Assembly (NCBI GenBank): GCA_002733605.1
Contig: NVWK01000007.1
Span: forward strand, 1-64,000
DNA length: 64,000 nucleotides
From: Robiginitomaculum sp.
Lineage (GTDB): Bacteria > Pseudomonadota > Alphaproteobacteria > Caulobacterales > Maricaulaceae
Direction: 5' to 3'
The translations under genes and the position numbers were made by a program. Position 1 is the first letter of the stretch, and each line of letters starts with the position of its first letter. Of this stretch, positions 39,767 through 49,228 are shown in pieces. The notes below the pieces were generated by a model. It was not told where the DNA came from, did no database searches, and saw nothing but the letters and a program-made list of their open reading frames with translations.

Positions 39767-39914
39767 CCTTCTCGTTATCTGCGCCCCAAATGCACCGACG
39801 GGAAGGACCTCCAGTGCTTTTGGTCTGTCATCTGCAACATAATGGCAGCCAAAAGCACAAGGAAGCATGACAGGCATCGGTTGCCCCACATGACCATAGG
39901 CTGTCATGCTTCCT
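39767..39914 (+). ncRNA. Candidate structured RNA of three hairpins, unassigned
   Basis: Three strong stems follow each other: CCTTCTCG/CGGGAAGG (39767-39774, 39799-39806); GTGCTTTTGG plus CTGTCAT paired with ATGGCAG plus CCAAAAGCAC (39814-39858, 17 bp with one bulged T); and GGAAGCATGACAG/CTGTCATGCTTCC (39861-39873, 39901-39913, extendable by one A-T pair). Two pairs are U-G on the plus strand and would be A-C mismatches on the minus strand, so the RNA is probably plus strand. CCTCC (39808-39812), complementary to a ribosome site, lies unpaired between stems one and two. A weak promoter TAGACA-N16-TATTTA ends at 39760. No known family was recognised, and no clear terminator is present. Confidence 0.45.
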
Positions 39915-39967
39915 ACATTCTATTGCTGTCTGTTTTCTAAATAGCCCACAACACCCGGCGCGTGCCC

Positions 39968-40708
39968 CTAAGCCGTACGCGCTGTTTTCTTGGCATTGGC
40001 CAGATCTGTCAAAATTTCCATAGTGTGTACATCAATTTGACCATCAATCCGTGCCGGGCGATAGCGGCGCTGGAATGCGCACAATATGCATTGGGTTTTC
40101 GCGTCCAGAACACCTGTCACTTCGACTGCGTAGCCAAGATAGGCCAGACCCGATTGTACAATGGCAACGCCGCGATCCCGCGCGCCTTTTTCAAACAGGG
40201 TTTGGGTCTTTGCTGACAGCTTCAAATCAGGCCAATATCCGATCCCGTGGGCCGCCAGTTTTTGCCATGGGAATTTCTCGCCGGGATCTTGTTTACGCTC
40301 GGGTGCAATATCGCTATGAGCTACAAGTCCGAAGAGGGAAATATTATGACGGGTTTGGATATCACGACACAGGGACATTAGCGCCTCTATTTGCACATCG
40401 GGGAAATCCGGTAGACCATAATCATGACCGCCATTGACGATTTCAATGCCAATTGAGGCGGAATTAATATTGCTCTCTCCGGCCCATTCGCTGAGACCAG
40501 CGTGCCAGGCGCGGCGGCTCTCGTCGACCAATTGCGAGATATGACCATCCTCGGCCACCATATAATGGGCGCTCACCTTGGCCGCCCCGGCGCACATGCG
40601 TTCCAGTGCCGCCTGCCCTGTCTCCATACCCGTATAGTGCAAGACCAACAGGCTTACCGGTAAAGTACGCGCGTCATGGTTCGGGGATGGGGTTTGTGTT
40701 ATTTTCAT
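39968..40708 (-). CDS. N-acetylmuramoyl-L-alanine amidase, AmiD/AmpD type
   Basis: 246 residues. Amidase_2 domain (about 18-175): LLVLHYTGMETGQAAL with the first zinc His, SASIGIEIVNGG with the Glu, and GLVAHSDIAPERKQDPGEKFPW with the second His and the Asp ligand. A C-terminal peptidoglycan-binding-like segment follows (GVAIVQSGLAYLGYAVEVTGVLDAKT, about 180-230). It cuts the MurNAc-L-Ala bond for wall recycling. No signal peptide is seen from this start, so a cytoplasmic AmpD-like role is possible. Its start overlaps the DUF1801 gene by 4 nt. Confidence 0.9.
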   Translation of the reverse strand: MKITQTPSPNHDARTLPVSLLVLHYTGMETGQAALERMCAGAAKVSAHYMVAEDGHISQLVDESRRAWHAGLSEWAGESNINSASIGIEIVNGGHDYGLPDFPDVQIEALMSLCRDIQTRHNISLFGLVAHSDIAPERKQDPGEKFPWQKLAAHGIGYWPDLKLSAKTQTLFEKGARDRGVAIVQSGLAYLGYAVEVTGVLDAKTQCILCAFQRRYRPARIDGQIDVHTMEILTDLANAKKTARTA

Positions 40709-41127
40709 GAAGGGTAGCGTTTTGCCATGACTGCAAATCCGTCAGCGATAATTTCGTGCAATACGTCGCAATCAATATCGGATAACCGCTTTATGTTCAG
40801 GCAGGATTTCCCCTTTTTGTGTTTGCCAAGGCGGGCAAGAGGCTGCGAATAGTTTTCATATCCGGGCATGATATAGACACTAAGATATTGGGCACGCGGG
40901 GAAAACCCGGTACGGAAGGAATCGCCCTCTCGGCCACTGTCATATTTGTAGTGATAATCACCAAAACCTATAATCGCCTTACCCCACATTTTTGGCGTTA
41001 GGCCGGTTATATCTTTCATCATCGTAAGCAGGGCAAAGCAGTCTTCGCGTTTTTGTTGCGGCTCAATGGTCTTGAGGAAATCCTCGACGGGGCCGTCTGT
41101 TGCTTGGGTTTTATTCGGCTTACTCAT
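40705..41127 (-). CDS. DUF1801 domain protein
   Basis: 140 residues from the ATG at 41127, which has GGAGG 7 nt upstream. The conserved blocks VEDFLKTIEPQQKREDCFALLTMMKDITG, PKMWGKAIIGFGDYHYKYDSGREGD and KSCLNIKRLSDID identify DUF1801 (YdhG-like), a small alpha-beta fold of unclear function. The start lies 8 nt inside the end of the DMT transporter gene, and the end overlaps the amidase start, so the three genes form a coupled unit. Confidence 0.87.
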   Translation of the reverse strand: MSKPNKTQATDGPVEDFLKTIEPQQKREDCFALLTMMKDITGLTPKMWGKAIIGFGDYHYKYDSGREGDSFRTGFSPRAQYLSVYIMPGYENYSQPLARLGKHKKGKSCLNIKRLSDIDCDVLHEIIADGFAVMAKRYPS

Positions 41128-41995
41128 ACACAACCTCCGTCGCAATTTTACCTCTGCGGGCAATGACATACACACTTACTGAAATGAGAACGGCCCCCAC
41201 TATAAATTGTGTACCAAACGGCTCTCCACGCATCAACACACCAAGAATGACCCCCCAAAACGGCGTCATCATGGTCAGGGGGACAATCAGGGTCACATCA
41301 TAGGTTTTCAGCAGGCGAAAATACTGCCCATGGGCAAAAAGAGAGGCCAATATGGCTGTGTAGAAAATTCCGACACCCATCTTCCAATTGGCCTTTTTCG
41401 CCAAGGCTATCTGGTCTGTTTCAAAGAGTGCACTGGCAACACCCAGTACAATGACCGCCAAAACGCCCATCCAGGCCAAATATTGCCACGGGCTGACCTC
41501 GCCAACGCCTTTAATCAGCACCGAACCTATGGCAAGCATCAAGAAGGCCATCATCACATAAATCAATCCCACATCAAGGGCAAAATCGCCGGGTTGGTAG
41601 ATCAAAACAATGACGCCAACAAGTGCGCCCAGAATGCCAAGCCCACGTTTCAACCCAATGTGTTCTTTCAAGAAAATCACCGAGAGAATGGTTGCAAACG
41701 GGATGAGGGTTTGACCGACAATCGACCCCGATGACGCCGGAGCGGTTTTCAACCCTGTATACAGAAGCGCCAAGTGAAGCGCCCCGACACACAGGGCCGC
41801 CATACACAGAAACCCGAATTTTTTGGGCAGAGGAAATAGAAATGGAGACATTAATAGGCTCACCACGGCAAACCGGGCACAGGCAAAGAAAAACGGCGGC
41901 AAACCCAAATCGGTCAGCATCCATTTAGAAAGCACAAAATTGCCGCCCCAAATTAGACAACACAAACACAGGACAATAAAATCAAGAAATCGCAT
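41120..41995 (-). CDS. EamA/DMT-family transporter
   Basis: 291 residues from the ATG at 41995 (MRFLDFIVLCLCC); a GTG two codons earlier is also possible. Ten hydrophobic segments form two EamA repeats (about 5-133 and 145-285), with the N-terminal CLIWGGNFVLSKWML typical of the family. Members export amino acids or other metabolites; the substrate is not evident. The end overlaps the DUF1801 start by 8 nt. Confidence 0.9.
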   Translation of the reverse strand: MRFLDFIVLCLCCLIWGGNFVLSKWMLTDLGLPPFFFACARFAVVSLLMSPFLFPLPKKFGFLCMAALCVGALHLALLYTGLKTAPASSGSIVGQTLIPFATILSVIFLKEHIGLKRGLGILGALVGVIVLIYQPGDFALDVGLIYVMMAFLMLAIGSVLIKGVGEVSPWQYLAWMGVLAVIVLGVASALFETDQIALAKKANWKMGVGIFYTAILASLFAHGQYFRLLKTYDVTLIVPLTMMTPFWGVILGVLMRGEPFGTQFIVGAVLISVSVYVIARRGKIATEVVYE

Positions 41996-42058
41996 ACCCA
42001 CGGCTTAGCGGGTCTGTTGCGTCGAAACCAGAAAAAATTTTAAAAGATTTGGGACACC

Positions 42059-42442
42059 CTATTCGGTATCAACGCTCCAGCCATCAGGCGTTTTATGTGC
42101 GTCTAGAACGGGTCCTGTATCGGAGACTTCCGCGTTTTTCTTGCTGGACGGGTCTTTAAAACTCGGGGCCTGTGTCTGACGCGACTGCGCGTTGGTAAAT
42201 GTTGTAAATGTGTACATTTTAGACGTTGGCATCAAAGGTTTACCCATAATCTTGGCGCGCAACCAGAACACCACGAAAACGATAAAGGCAAGAATAAGGA
42301 GCCCAATGACGACAAACAAAGCAAATGCAGCCGAAGCCGCAAATATAAAGAAACCGCCAATCGTGGCCGCGATCAAAAACAATGCGCGTATGGCCGCTTG
42401 AAACGGGTTTTGTCGTCCTGAAAGTGTGTATCCTCTGCTCAT
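42059..42442 (-). CDS. Conserved small membrane protein, function unknown
   Basis: 127 residues. One or two membrane segments (about 18-62, LFLIAATIGGFFIFAASAAF then LFVVIGLLILAFIVFVVFWL) followed by a polar tail of about 60 residues ending TGPVLDAHKTPDGWSVD. This C-terminal motif looks conserved and may be a binding site. No domain is recognised. It lies 81 nt downstream of the DjlA-like gene on the same strand. Confidence 0.75.
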   Translation of the reverse strand: MSRGYTLSGRQNPFQAAIRALFLIAATIGGFFIFAASAAFALFVVIGLLILAFIVFVVFWLRAKIMGKPLMPTSKMYTFTTFTNAQSRQTQAPSFKDPSSKKNAEVSDTGPVLDAHKTPDGWSVDTE

Positions 42443-42523
42443 ACCTTATATGTCAGTGTTTCGAAGGCATTCGTCAAGGGGGTGGTGATGACATTTTCGT
42501 TAGAAACTGTATTAAAACGCCCT

Positions 42524-43240
42524 TTATTCCGTCAGTTTTGCATAAACCGGATTGGCTTTGCGCCGTGCCTTAATTTCGGCGTAGGCTTTGTTGATCATGG
42601 CCATTTTGTGGGTGGCAAGCTTTTGCAGTTCTTGCGGCAATCCCCGTGCGGCCAGCCGGTCGGGATGATTGGCCGCCGCCATATACCGATAGGCCCGCTT
42701 TAGCTCTACATCTGAAATACCTTCATCCACGCCTAAAATTAAATAGGGATCATCGGCAGCCCGCCCCATATGGGCAATGCGGATACGTAAGAATGTGCGT
42801 TCATTAAACCGGAAAATACGGGCCGTCGTTTCAAGAAACTGTAACTCCTGCCCTGTCACGATCCCGTCTGCCAAGGCGATATGGAATAGGCCGTCCAATA
42901 CGTCTTCCAGAATATCGGGGCGGCTTTTGTACTTTCGATAGATGATTTTGGCATAGGCTTCATAGCCAAGCGTGGTCTGGCGGGCCAAATCAAAGAAACG
43001 GGCAATGCCGTCACTGGCCTCGGTACTGGCTTGGAACACGTTTTTAAATGCGGAAATTTCGTCTGCGGTGACAACGCCGTCTGCCTTGGCCAGTTTTGCC
43101 CCGAGCGCAATCAGGGCCGCCGCCACGCCCGCATCGCCAACATCGCGATCAAACGGAGATGGTTCTGGCTGATCGCCTGTGCGGCTTGGTGGCCCAAACA
43201 GACGCGCAGCCGCACCCAATATGCGAAGTCCGAAATTCAT
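42524..43240 (-). CDS. TerB/DnaJ co-chaperone (DjlA-like)
   Basis: 238 residues. An N-terminal TerB-like helical domain (about 35-150: ALIALGAKLAKADGVVTADEI and LFHIALADGIVTGQELQFL, two acidic metal-binding-like loops) is followed by a C-terminal J domain (DPYLILGVDEGISDVELKRAYRYMAAANHPDRLAARG), with the HPD tripeptide intact, so it should stimulate DnaK. DjlA of E. coli has a membrane anchor; no clear one is seen here. In many Alphaproteobacteria this gene lies next to the amidase gene; here three genes stand between them. Confidence 0.9.
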   Translation of the reverse strand: MNFGLRILGAAARLFGPPSRTGDQPEPSPFDRDVGDAGVAAALIALGAKLAKADGVVTADEISAFKNVFQASTEASDGIARFFDLARQTTLGYEAYAKIIYRKYKSRPDILEDVLDGLFHIALADGIVTGQELQFLETTARIFRFNERTFLRIRIAHMGRAADDPYLILGVDEGISDVELKRAYRYMAAANHPDRLAARGLPQELQKLATHKMAMINKAYAEIKARRKANPVYAKLTE

Positions 43241-43367
43241 AGTGTGTTATGTGCCTTAGATTGGCCGCCGGCTCAATAGGCGTCACAAGTTTCTCCTCGC
43301 TTTTTATATGTCTATCTCTTACAAATCCAAGGCTAAAAGGTGAAAAACCGGAACAGAACAGGGGAAT

Positions 43368-44591
43368 ATGGCTATGGAAAAAATGATAGGGTTTGTGGGC
43401 ATTGCGGTCCTGATAGGCATTGGTTATTTATTTTCCAACAATCGTAAACATATCAGTCTTCGTATCATAGGTTCCGCCCTCGCCCTGCAATTCGCCATCG
43501 CGCTTTTTGTTTTCAAAACCGGTGTCGGGGAAAGTGCACTGCATGCGGCGACGCGAGGGATTGAGCATGTTTTAGAATATTCAAATGCCGGCATTGCCTT
43601 TATTTTCGGTGACTGGGCCACTCAAAACATACCGCTTAATTTTGCCATTCGGGTATTGCCGGTGATCATTTTTGTCGGCGCGCTGATGTCCGTGCTGTTT
43701 CATCTCGGCATTATGCAAATAATTATGCGGGTGCTCGGATTTGTCCTGCGTCGGGTGATCGGGGTGAATGGGGTCGAGTCGCTTTCGGCCTCTATGAATG
43801 TATTTGTCGGGCAAGATTCCGCACCCTTTGCCGTTCGTCCCTATTTAAAGGATGCGTCCTCTTCGACCCTGTTTTTGATCATGGTCACAGGCATGGCTAC
43901 GATCGCAGGTTCGATCCTTGCCGGACTTATCGGGATGGGTATCGGGGCGCAGTATTTAATCGTGGCGAGCTTTATGGGCGCGCCTGGCGGTATTTTGATG
44001 GCAAAGCTGATCATACCGGCAGACAAAGACGAACAGGATGCCACGCCGAGCGCGGTTAAAATCGAAACCACCAAACACGCGAATGTCATCGAAGCCGCCG
44101 CTGTCGGCGCTGCCGAGGGTGTGCAGTTGGCCATTATTATTGGCGCGACCCTCATTGCTTATATTTCGCTGATTGCCATGCTGAACGGTATTGTTGGTGG
44201 TGTCGGCGGCATATTCGGATTTGAAGGTTTAACCATGCAAACCATTGTTGGTACGATTTTCTCGCCCATCATGTTTCTTATCGGCATTCCGTGGGCCGAT
44301 GCCGTGACAGCCGGTGCCCTGTTCGGGGACAAGGTTATCGTCAACGAGTTTATCGCCTATTCCAGTTTTATTGAATTAGGAGAAGGCGCAATGTCAGATC
44401 GCGCCTCGACCATTATAACAATTGCTTTGTGTGGGTTTGCCAACTTCTCGTCCATTGCCATTGTGTTAGGCGGCGTTGGTACGCTTGTACCGGAACGGCG
44501 TGCAGAGTTGGCGTCCTTTGGCCTGAGAGCCGTATTGGCTGCCTCGCTTGCCAATCTGATTAGCGCCGCAATTGTCGGGTTGATGCTCTAA
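43368..44591 (+). CDS. nupC: NupC-family concentrative nucleoside transporter
   Basis: 407 residues, about ten membrane segments in the CNT layout. The N-terminal domain is followed by a gate domain; conserved blocks are VFVGQDSAPFAVRPYL near 145-160, LIVASFMGAPGGILMAKL near 197-214, and LFGDKVIVNEFIAYSSF near 320-336. It imports nucleosides with sodium ions or protons. Two ATG codons six bases apart (43368, 43374) both fit AGGGG upstream. A thymidine kinase gene lies convergently just behind, so uptake and salvage are neighbours. Confidence 0.93.
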   Translation: MAMEKMIGFVGIAVLIGIGYLFSNNRKHISLRIIGSALALQFAIALFVFKTGVGESALHAATRGIEHVLEYSNAGIAFIFGDWATQNIPLNFAIRVLPVIIFVGALMSVLFHLGIMQIIMRVLGFVLRRVIGVNGVESLSASMNVFVGQDSAPFAVRPYLKDASSSTLFLIMVTGMATIAGSILAGLIGMGIGAQYLIVASFMGAPGGILMAKLIIPADKDEQDATPSAVKIETTKHANVIEAAAVGAAEGVQLAIIIGATLIAYISLIAMLNGIVGGVGGIFGFEGLTMQTIVGTIFSPIMFLIGIPWADAVTAGALFGDKVIVNEFIAYSSFIELGEGAMSDRASTIITIALCGFANFSSIAIVLGGVGTLVPERRAELASFGLRAVLAASLANLISAAIVGLML

Positions 44592-44623
44592 AATCTGAGG
44601 AAATTATAGGGTAGCCTTAGCGT

Positions 44624-45211
44624 TTAAACTTCGGCGGAAGGCTGTTCAGCTTTCCAGTGTTTGCGACAGACGGAGGCATAAACGTCCTCTCCGCCAATCA
44701 CGACCTGCGCACCGGATTTGATCGCTTTGCCTTCACTGTCGAGCCTCAGCACCATGCTGGCTTTGCTCCCGCACCAACAAATGGTTTTGATCTCGCGCAG
44801 GCTATCGGCAATCGCCAACAACTCGCCAGAACCTGGGAAAAGTTCGCCGCGAAAATCGGTGCGCAGGCCATAACATAGCACGGGAATACCAAGACCATCG
44901 GCGACATCGGAGAGCTGGCGCACCTGTTCTTTGGACAAGAATTGTGCCTCGTCAATCAGGACGCAATGCAGAATTTTTTCAGCGTGGCGGGCTTTGATCA
45001 TCTCGAAGACATCGTCCCCGTCCATGAACACATCCGCGGCACTGTCCAACCCAATGCGGGATGCAATTGTGCGCTTGCCTGCCCTATTATCCAGGGCGGC
45101 CGTCAACAACATCGTGTTCATGCCGCGTTCGATATAGTTATAGCTGCCCTGCAAGAGCAATGTCGATTTCCCGGCATTCATAGCCGAGTAATTAAAATAA
45201 AGTTTAGCCAA
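44624..45211 (-). CDS. tdk: Thymidine kinase
   Basis: 195 residues from a TTG at 45211, chosen because family similarity starts exactly there ([17 protein letters not shown]) and GGGGA lies 5 nt upstream; in-frame codons upstream do not match the family. P loop SAMNAGKST (about 9-17), Asp/Glu pair in VLIDEAQFL near 87, lasso and zinc-ribbon part with C-x2-C near 145 ([10 protein letters not shown]) and a C-terminal segment (SVCRKHW). Two of the usual zinc cysteines may be replaced. It phosphorylates thymidine for dTTP salvage. Confidence 0.92.
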   Translation of the reverse strand: MAKLYFNYSAMNAGKSTLLLQGSYNYIERGMNTMLLTAALDNRAGKRTIASRIGLDSAADVFMDGDDVFEMIKARHAEKILHCVLIDEAQFLSKEQVRQLSDVADGLGIPVLCYGLRTDFRGELFPGSGELLAIADSLREIKTICWCGSKASMVLRLDSEGKAIKSGAQVVIGGEDVYASVCRKHWKAEQPSAEV

Positions 45212-45288
45212 ACCAATCCCCGAATCTTCTTTAACAAAGACCCTAGCACGCGCTTGCAACGGGGCAACTGATTCTGAATGGCGGTTCT

Positions 45289-46734
45289 TTATTTAAAAGA
45301 CAAAACACCATCGTCTATTTTACCCCAGCGGATACGTTTGTAATCCTTGAGGTAATTTTCAGGGTTGCGCCATGGCAATCTATCGCCCTGTTTGGGAAGT
45401 GCGTCGATTTTGCGGAGTAGATACCCGGATTGCAAACCGACAATCGGCTCTGTTTGCATAGGGGTACCGTCAAGGACGGGGGTCACAACATTGTAATTGT
45501 GCTTCTTCATATAGTTGACCAAGCGCGCCACATAGCCGCTGGTGAGATCGGCCTTAAGCGTCCACGAGGCATTGGTATAGCCAAATACGGCTGCCAGATT
45601 AGGGATGCCGCTAAACATCATGCCTTTATAATTGACCAAATCCCCGGGCTCGATTTTCTTGCCGTCAACGCACAAATCAATGCCGCCGAAGAATTGCACA
45701 TCCAGACCGGTAGCAGGGATGATGATATCCGCCTCTATTTTTTCGCCAGATTTAAGGGTGACACCAGTTTTTGTGAAGGTCTCGATATGATCAGTGATGA
45801 TTGAGGCGGAGCCATCTTTTAACACGTTGAACAAATCCGAGTCCGGGATCAGGCATAAACGCTGATCCCACGGATCATAGCTCGGGTTGAAATGGACATC
45901 GACATCAACGCTGTCGCCCAGTTCATCCTTTGTCATATCGCGTAAAAACTCACGGACTTTATCAGGGTGGCGACGGGCTTTGTTGAACATGTAAATATTT
46001 AACAACACATTTTTGGCACGAACCAGCCGATAGGCCAGACGCATCGGGAATATGCGTTTCAAAAATTTGGCAATTTTATCTTCCGCAGGGCGGGTAAATA
46101 CATAGGTGGGCGAGCGCTGGAGCATGGTGACATGGGCGGCTTTATCGGTCATGGACGGCACGAGTGTTATGGCTGTAGCACCACTGCCGATCACCAGAAC
46201 TTTTTTGTCCGTGTAATTCAAATCTTCGGGCCATGCTTGCGGGTGAACCAGCGTGCCTTTATAGGTGTTATAGCCTTTAAACTTCGGCAAATATCCATGT
46301 TCGTAATTGTAATAGCCCATGCAGGTCTGCAAAAAATTGCAACTCATCTGGAAGCCCTTGCGGCCATCCGCTGGTAGAATGTCTACAATCCATTTATTCT
46401 CAGTACTGTTCCAATTCGCCTTACCGACTTTGTGGCCATAGCGGATTTTCTTATCCACCCCGTAGGTTTCAGCCGTCTCTTTTAAATATTTCAAGATGGA
46501 GTCTGCACTGGCAATATCGCGACCTTCCGTCCAAGGCCGAAAAGCATATCCGAATGTGTACATATCGGAATCAGAGCGAATGCCGGGATATTTGAACAAG
46601 TCCCATGTGCCACCAAGGTTTTCGCGGCCTTCCAAAACTGCAAATGTTTGATCCGGGCTGGTCATGGTGAGATGACACCCCGCCCCTATGCCGGAAATGC
46701 CTGCCCCTATTATGATTACATCCAAATGTTCCAT
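45289..46734 (-). CDS. Flavin-containing monooxygenase (Baeyer-Villiger type)
   Basis: 481 residues. FAD-binding Rossmann [10 protein letters not shown] (10-19) with [20 protein letters not shown] close behind, an FxGxxxHxxxW-like stretch ([11 protein letters not shown], near 160), and a second Rossmann motif for [18 protein letters not shown] (near 180). The C-terminal region contains [12 protein letters not shown], common in this family. It inserts oxygen into ketones or oxidises heteroatoms. Divergent from the serine hydrolase gene; the 207-bp spacer has a CCTTGA-aa-TCAAGG palindrome near 46773. Confidence 0.9.
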   Translation of the reverse strand: MEHLDVIIIGAGISGIGAGCHLTMTSPDQTFAVLEGRENLGGTWDLFKYPGIRSDSDMYTFGYAFRPWTEGRDIASADSILKYLKETAETYGVDKKIRYGHKVGKANWNSTENKWIVDILPADGRKGFQMSCNFLQTCMGYYNYEHGYLPKFKGYNTYKGTLVHPQAWPEDLNYTDKKVLVIGSGATAITLVPSMTDKAAHVTMLQRSPTYVFTRPAEDKIAKFLKRIFPMRLAYRLVRAKNVLLNIYMFNKARRHPDKVREFLRDMTKDELGDSVDVDVHFNPSYDPWDQRLCLIPDSDLFNVLKDGSASIITDHIETFTKTGVTLKSGEKIEADIIIPATGLDVQFFGGIDLCVDGKKIEPGDLVNYKGMMFSGIPNLAAVFGYTNASWTLKADLTSGYVARLVNYMKKHNYNVVTPVLDGTPMQTEPIVGLQSGYLLRKIDALPKQGDRLPWRNPENYLKDYKRIRWGKIDDGVLSFK

Positions 46735-46941
46735 ATTAATCCCCTTTGGGTATTTTTAGCAGATTGCCAGCCTTGAAATCAAGGTGAAGCCACCCTTCCA
46801 AAATCGTTTAGCCGTCGTGCACATATGTTTGCAAACACGCATTTTGGTGAAAAATCATGAGAACTCCCCCTTCCCCTGTTCGCGATCCTGTTTATAGTCA
46901 TATGAAACTATATGAATATAAACATAAGGGGAGATCAAAAT

Positions 46942-48300
46942 ATGAAAACCGTAAAATCATGGAAAAACCAGTTCGGGCTTATGCTCGGGGGTTTAAGCAT
47001 TCTCGCTTTAAGTGCGTGCGCAACAACAACTCAGGCGCCGTTACAAGCAAATGTCGTAGAGACAATTCCTGCCCCGATTCCTGCTCCGGTTGCTGTCACC
47101 CCGCAAACTCTGCGAGCGGCCCGTTTGGACGCTACTCTTAACAAGTTTGTCGATGCCGGTTATCTCCCCGGTGTATCCGTGATGGTCTATGAAGACGGGG
47201 CGGAAAGCTATTACGGGCAAGCAGGCTACCGTGACCGCGAAGCCCAAATCCCTATCGCGCGTACAGATGTAGGCCGGTATTATTCTATGACCAAACCGAT
47301 TGTCGGTGTTGGTTTGATGATGTTGTATGAGGACGGCAAGTTTGCGCTCGATGATCCTATCGCCAAATACTTGCCGGAATATGCCAATTTACAAGTGTTC
47401 TCTGCGCAAAACGAAGACGGCAGTTTGGTGCTCGTTGATCCCAACCGCCCAGTAACTATTCGCGATTTAATGCGCCATACAGCGGGATTGACCTATGGCA
47501 AATTTTCCAACACGCCCGTTGATATGGAATACCGCAAAGCCATGATTTTGCAGCCCGAGGATACGCTGGCAGAATTTTCAGAGAAGATCGGCAAACTTCC
47601 GCTTTTAGTTCAGCCGGGCACACAGTGGATTTATAGTGTCGGCGTGGATGTTCAGGGTCGTTTGATCGAGGTGTTGTCAGGGCAAACCCTTGGGGAATAT
47701 CTTGAGGATAATATCTTCACCCCTCTAGGCATGAGCCATACGGGATTTGTGGTTAAGGATGAAGACAAAGACAAATTCGGCCCGGCCTATGTGGTGGATA
47801 TGTCGACGGATGCACCCGTGCTTATCCGGCTTACGGATGAGAACTCTCCAAAGATTACACAGGGTATTCTCTACAAAATCGACAGTAGTTTTCTCGATAA
47901 GCAAAAACTGGAAAGCGGTGGTGGTGGTCTCGTATCCTCGATTGATGATTACGCCCAATTTGCCGAGATGCTTGTTAAAGGCGGCGAAAACAAGGGTACG
48001 CGGTTCCTCAAAACCGAGACATTGGACATGATGCGCCAAGACCATCTGGGCGAGATAGATAATGGTGCGCTTGATGACAGCATGGGGTTCGGGCTCGATT
48101 TCGCGGTGAAACTTCGCCAAATTGAAGACCCTAAAAGCATGCCTGTGCCAAATGGCAGTTATTACTGGGGTGGCCTTGCAGGCACGTTTTTCTGGATTGA
48201 TCCCTCAAACGAACAATTCGTCGTTGTGCATATGCAATTCATCAACCCGGTTGACCCAACAATTCGCAACATGATTGCGGCCGCAGTTTACGGCGAATAA
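46942..48300 (+). CDS. Serine hydrolase lipoprotein (class C beta-lactamase-like fold)
   Basis: 452 residues from the ATG at 46942, with AGGGGAG upstream; an earlier ATG lies before that ribosome site. A lipoprotein signal has lipobox LSAC (C26), followed by an Ala/Pro linker. The beta-lactamase/transpeptidase fold carries the SxxK nucleophile motif SMTK (S115, K118). The tyrosine motif is Y-S-V (WIYSVGVDV) rather than YxN. Family members are esterases, DD-peptidases or lactonases. It is presumably anchored in the envelope and secreted by Sec. The substrate is unknown. Confidence 0.9.
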   Translation: MKTVKSWKNQFGLMLGGLSILALSACATTTQAPLQANVVETIPAPIPAPVAVTPQTLRAARLDATLNKFVDAGYLPGVSVMVYEDGAESYYGQAGYRDREAQIPIARTDVGRYYSMTKPIVGVGLMMLYEDGKFALDDPIAKYLPEYANLQVFSAQNEDGSLVLVDPNRPVTIRDLMRHTAGLTYGKFSNTPVDMEYRKAMILQPEDTLAEFSEKIGKLPLLVQPGTQWIYSVGVDVQGRLIEVLSGQTLGEYLEDNIFTPLGMSHTGFVVKDEDKDKFGPAYVVDMSTDAPVLIRLTDENSPKITQGILYKIDSSFLDKQKLESGGGGLVSSIDDYAQFAEMLVKGGENKGTRFLKTETLDMMRQDHLGEIDNGALDDSMGFGLDFAVKLRQIEDPKSMPVPNGSYYWGGLAGTFFWIDPSNEQFVVVHMQFINPVDPTIRNMIAAAVYGE

Positions 48301-48301
48301 G

Positions 48302-49228
48302 CTAACGACAATTGGTCTCTAACCAATGGACAATGTCTTTGGTTAGAGCCATACGCGTCCATGAATAGGAATGATCGCCTTCGAACACTTTGTGGGTCAG
48401 GTTTAAATCGGCTATGCGTGTATAGGCCTCGACCATTGGGGCGTGATAGACGGGGGGCGGTAGAACCGTATCATTTTTGGCTGCGGCCAAGAAAACTGAA
48501 CGGCCCGCAAAGCTCTCCCCCATTTTTGATACGCTAAACGCTTCGGTATTGGCGTCCATTTCCTCCATCATTCCAGATCCGCTCACACCTTTGAGCGGGC
48601 CATGACCAAGCAATCCGGCCCCGTCCACATACGCAATAAACCCAGCCCGTGCTTGTTCCATTTCCTCAGGGTTTGTTGGCAAGTTTTGGCTGCGAAGCCC
48701 GTAATCTGCTGGCGAAAGCGCGGCTATACAGCCGACGTTTTTATCAGCGGCGCCCGCGGCCAAAGCGGCGAACCCGCCCATAGAATGGCCTAAAAAACTG
48801 ATGTGTTCTGGATCAATGCGGTATTTTTCAAGACTGTCGGTACTGCGCACGAAAGTGGACGCCGCGAGTGCATCTTCAATCACATGGGTGAGCGAGAAAT
48901 CCCCTTCACTGCCCCACGCGCCCCGGTAATGGAAAAACAGGACATTGAAGCCTGCCCTGCGCACAGCTTGGGCAATATCAAGGTTTTTTTCATAGCCGGG
49001 AAACCCGTGCAACATAATCAATGTCGGATGTGGCCCCGCCCCGTTTGCTAGATAAAAATGCCCGTTCAGAGCACTTCCGTGACTGGAAAAATCCAGCTCT
49101 ATTGTTGTGGGTGGGTTTGCAGTATCTATGGAGGCTGGATCCATGGTTACCGGATCATATGGCGCCGCAGAGCACGCGCCCATTACTGCGCTTAACGCAA
49201 AAGTCGCTACAGTGTTTACAAGCTTCAT
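48302..49228 (-). CDS. Alpha/beta hydrolase, predicted lipoprotein
   Basis: 308 residues. A short signal with lipobox-like MGAC (C19), then an alpha/beta hydrolase core: HGFPGYEKN (oxyanion region, near 74-82), nucleophile elbow GHSMGG (S149), and the final histidine in FEGDHSYSWTR (near 285-295). It resembles dienelactone-hydrolase or prolyl-oligopeptidase-like small esterases. It overlaps the start of the following NTF2-like gene on the same strand by 4 nt (the alpha/beta gene is downstream), so they are a two-gene unit. Confidence 0.88.
   Translation of the reverse strand: MKLVNTVATFALSAVMGACSAAPYDPVTMDPASIDTANPPTTIELDFSSHGSALNGHFYLANGAGPHPTLIMLHGFPGYEKNLDIAQAVRRAGFNVLFFHYRGAWGSEGDFSLTHVIEDALAASTFVRSTDSLEKYRIDPEHISFLGHSMGGFAALAAGAADKNVGCIAALSPADYGLRSQNLPTNPEEMEQARAGFIAYVDGAGLLGHGPLKGVSGSGMMEEMDANTEAFSVSKMGESFAGRSVFLAAAKNDTVLPPPVYHAPMVEAYTRIADLNLTHKVFEGDHSYSWTRMALTKDIVHWLETNCR

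Noticed and set aside
39901..39914. Third hairpin as a simple terminator for the HxlR or amidase gene
   Set aside because: Neither strand has a T run right after the stem, and it is far (nearly 300 bp) from the HxlR stop.
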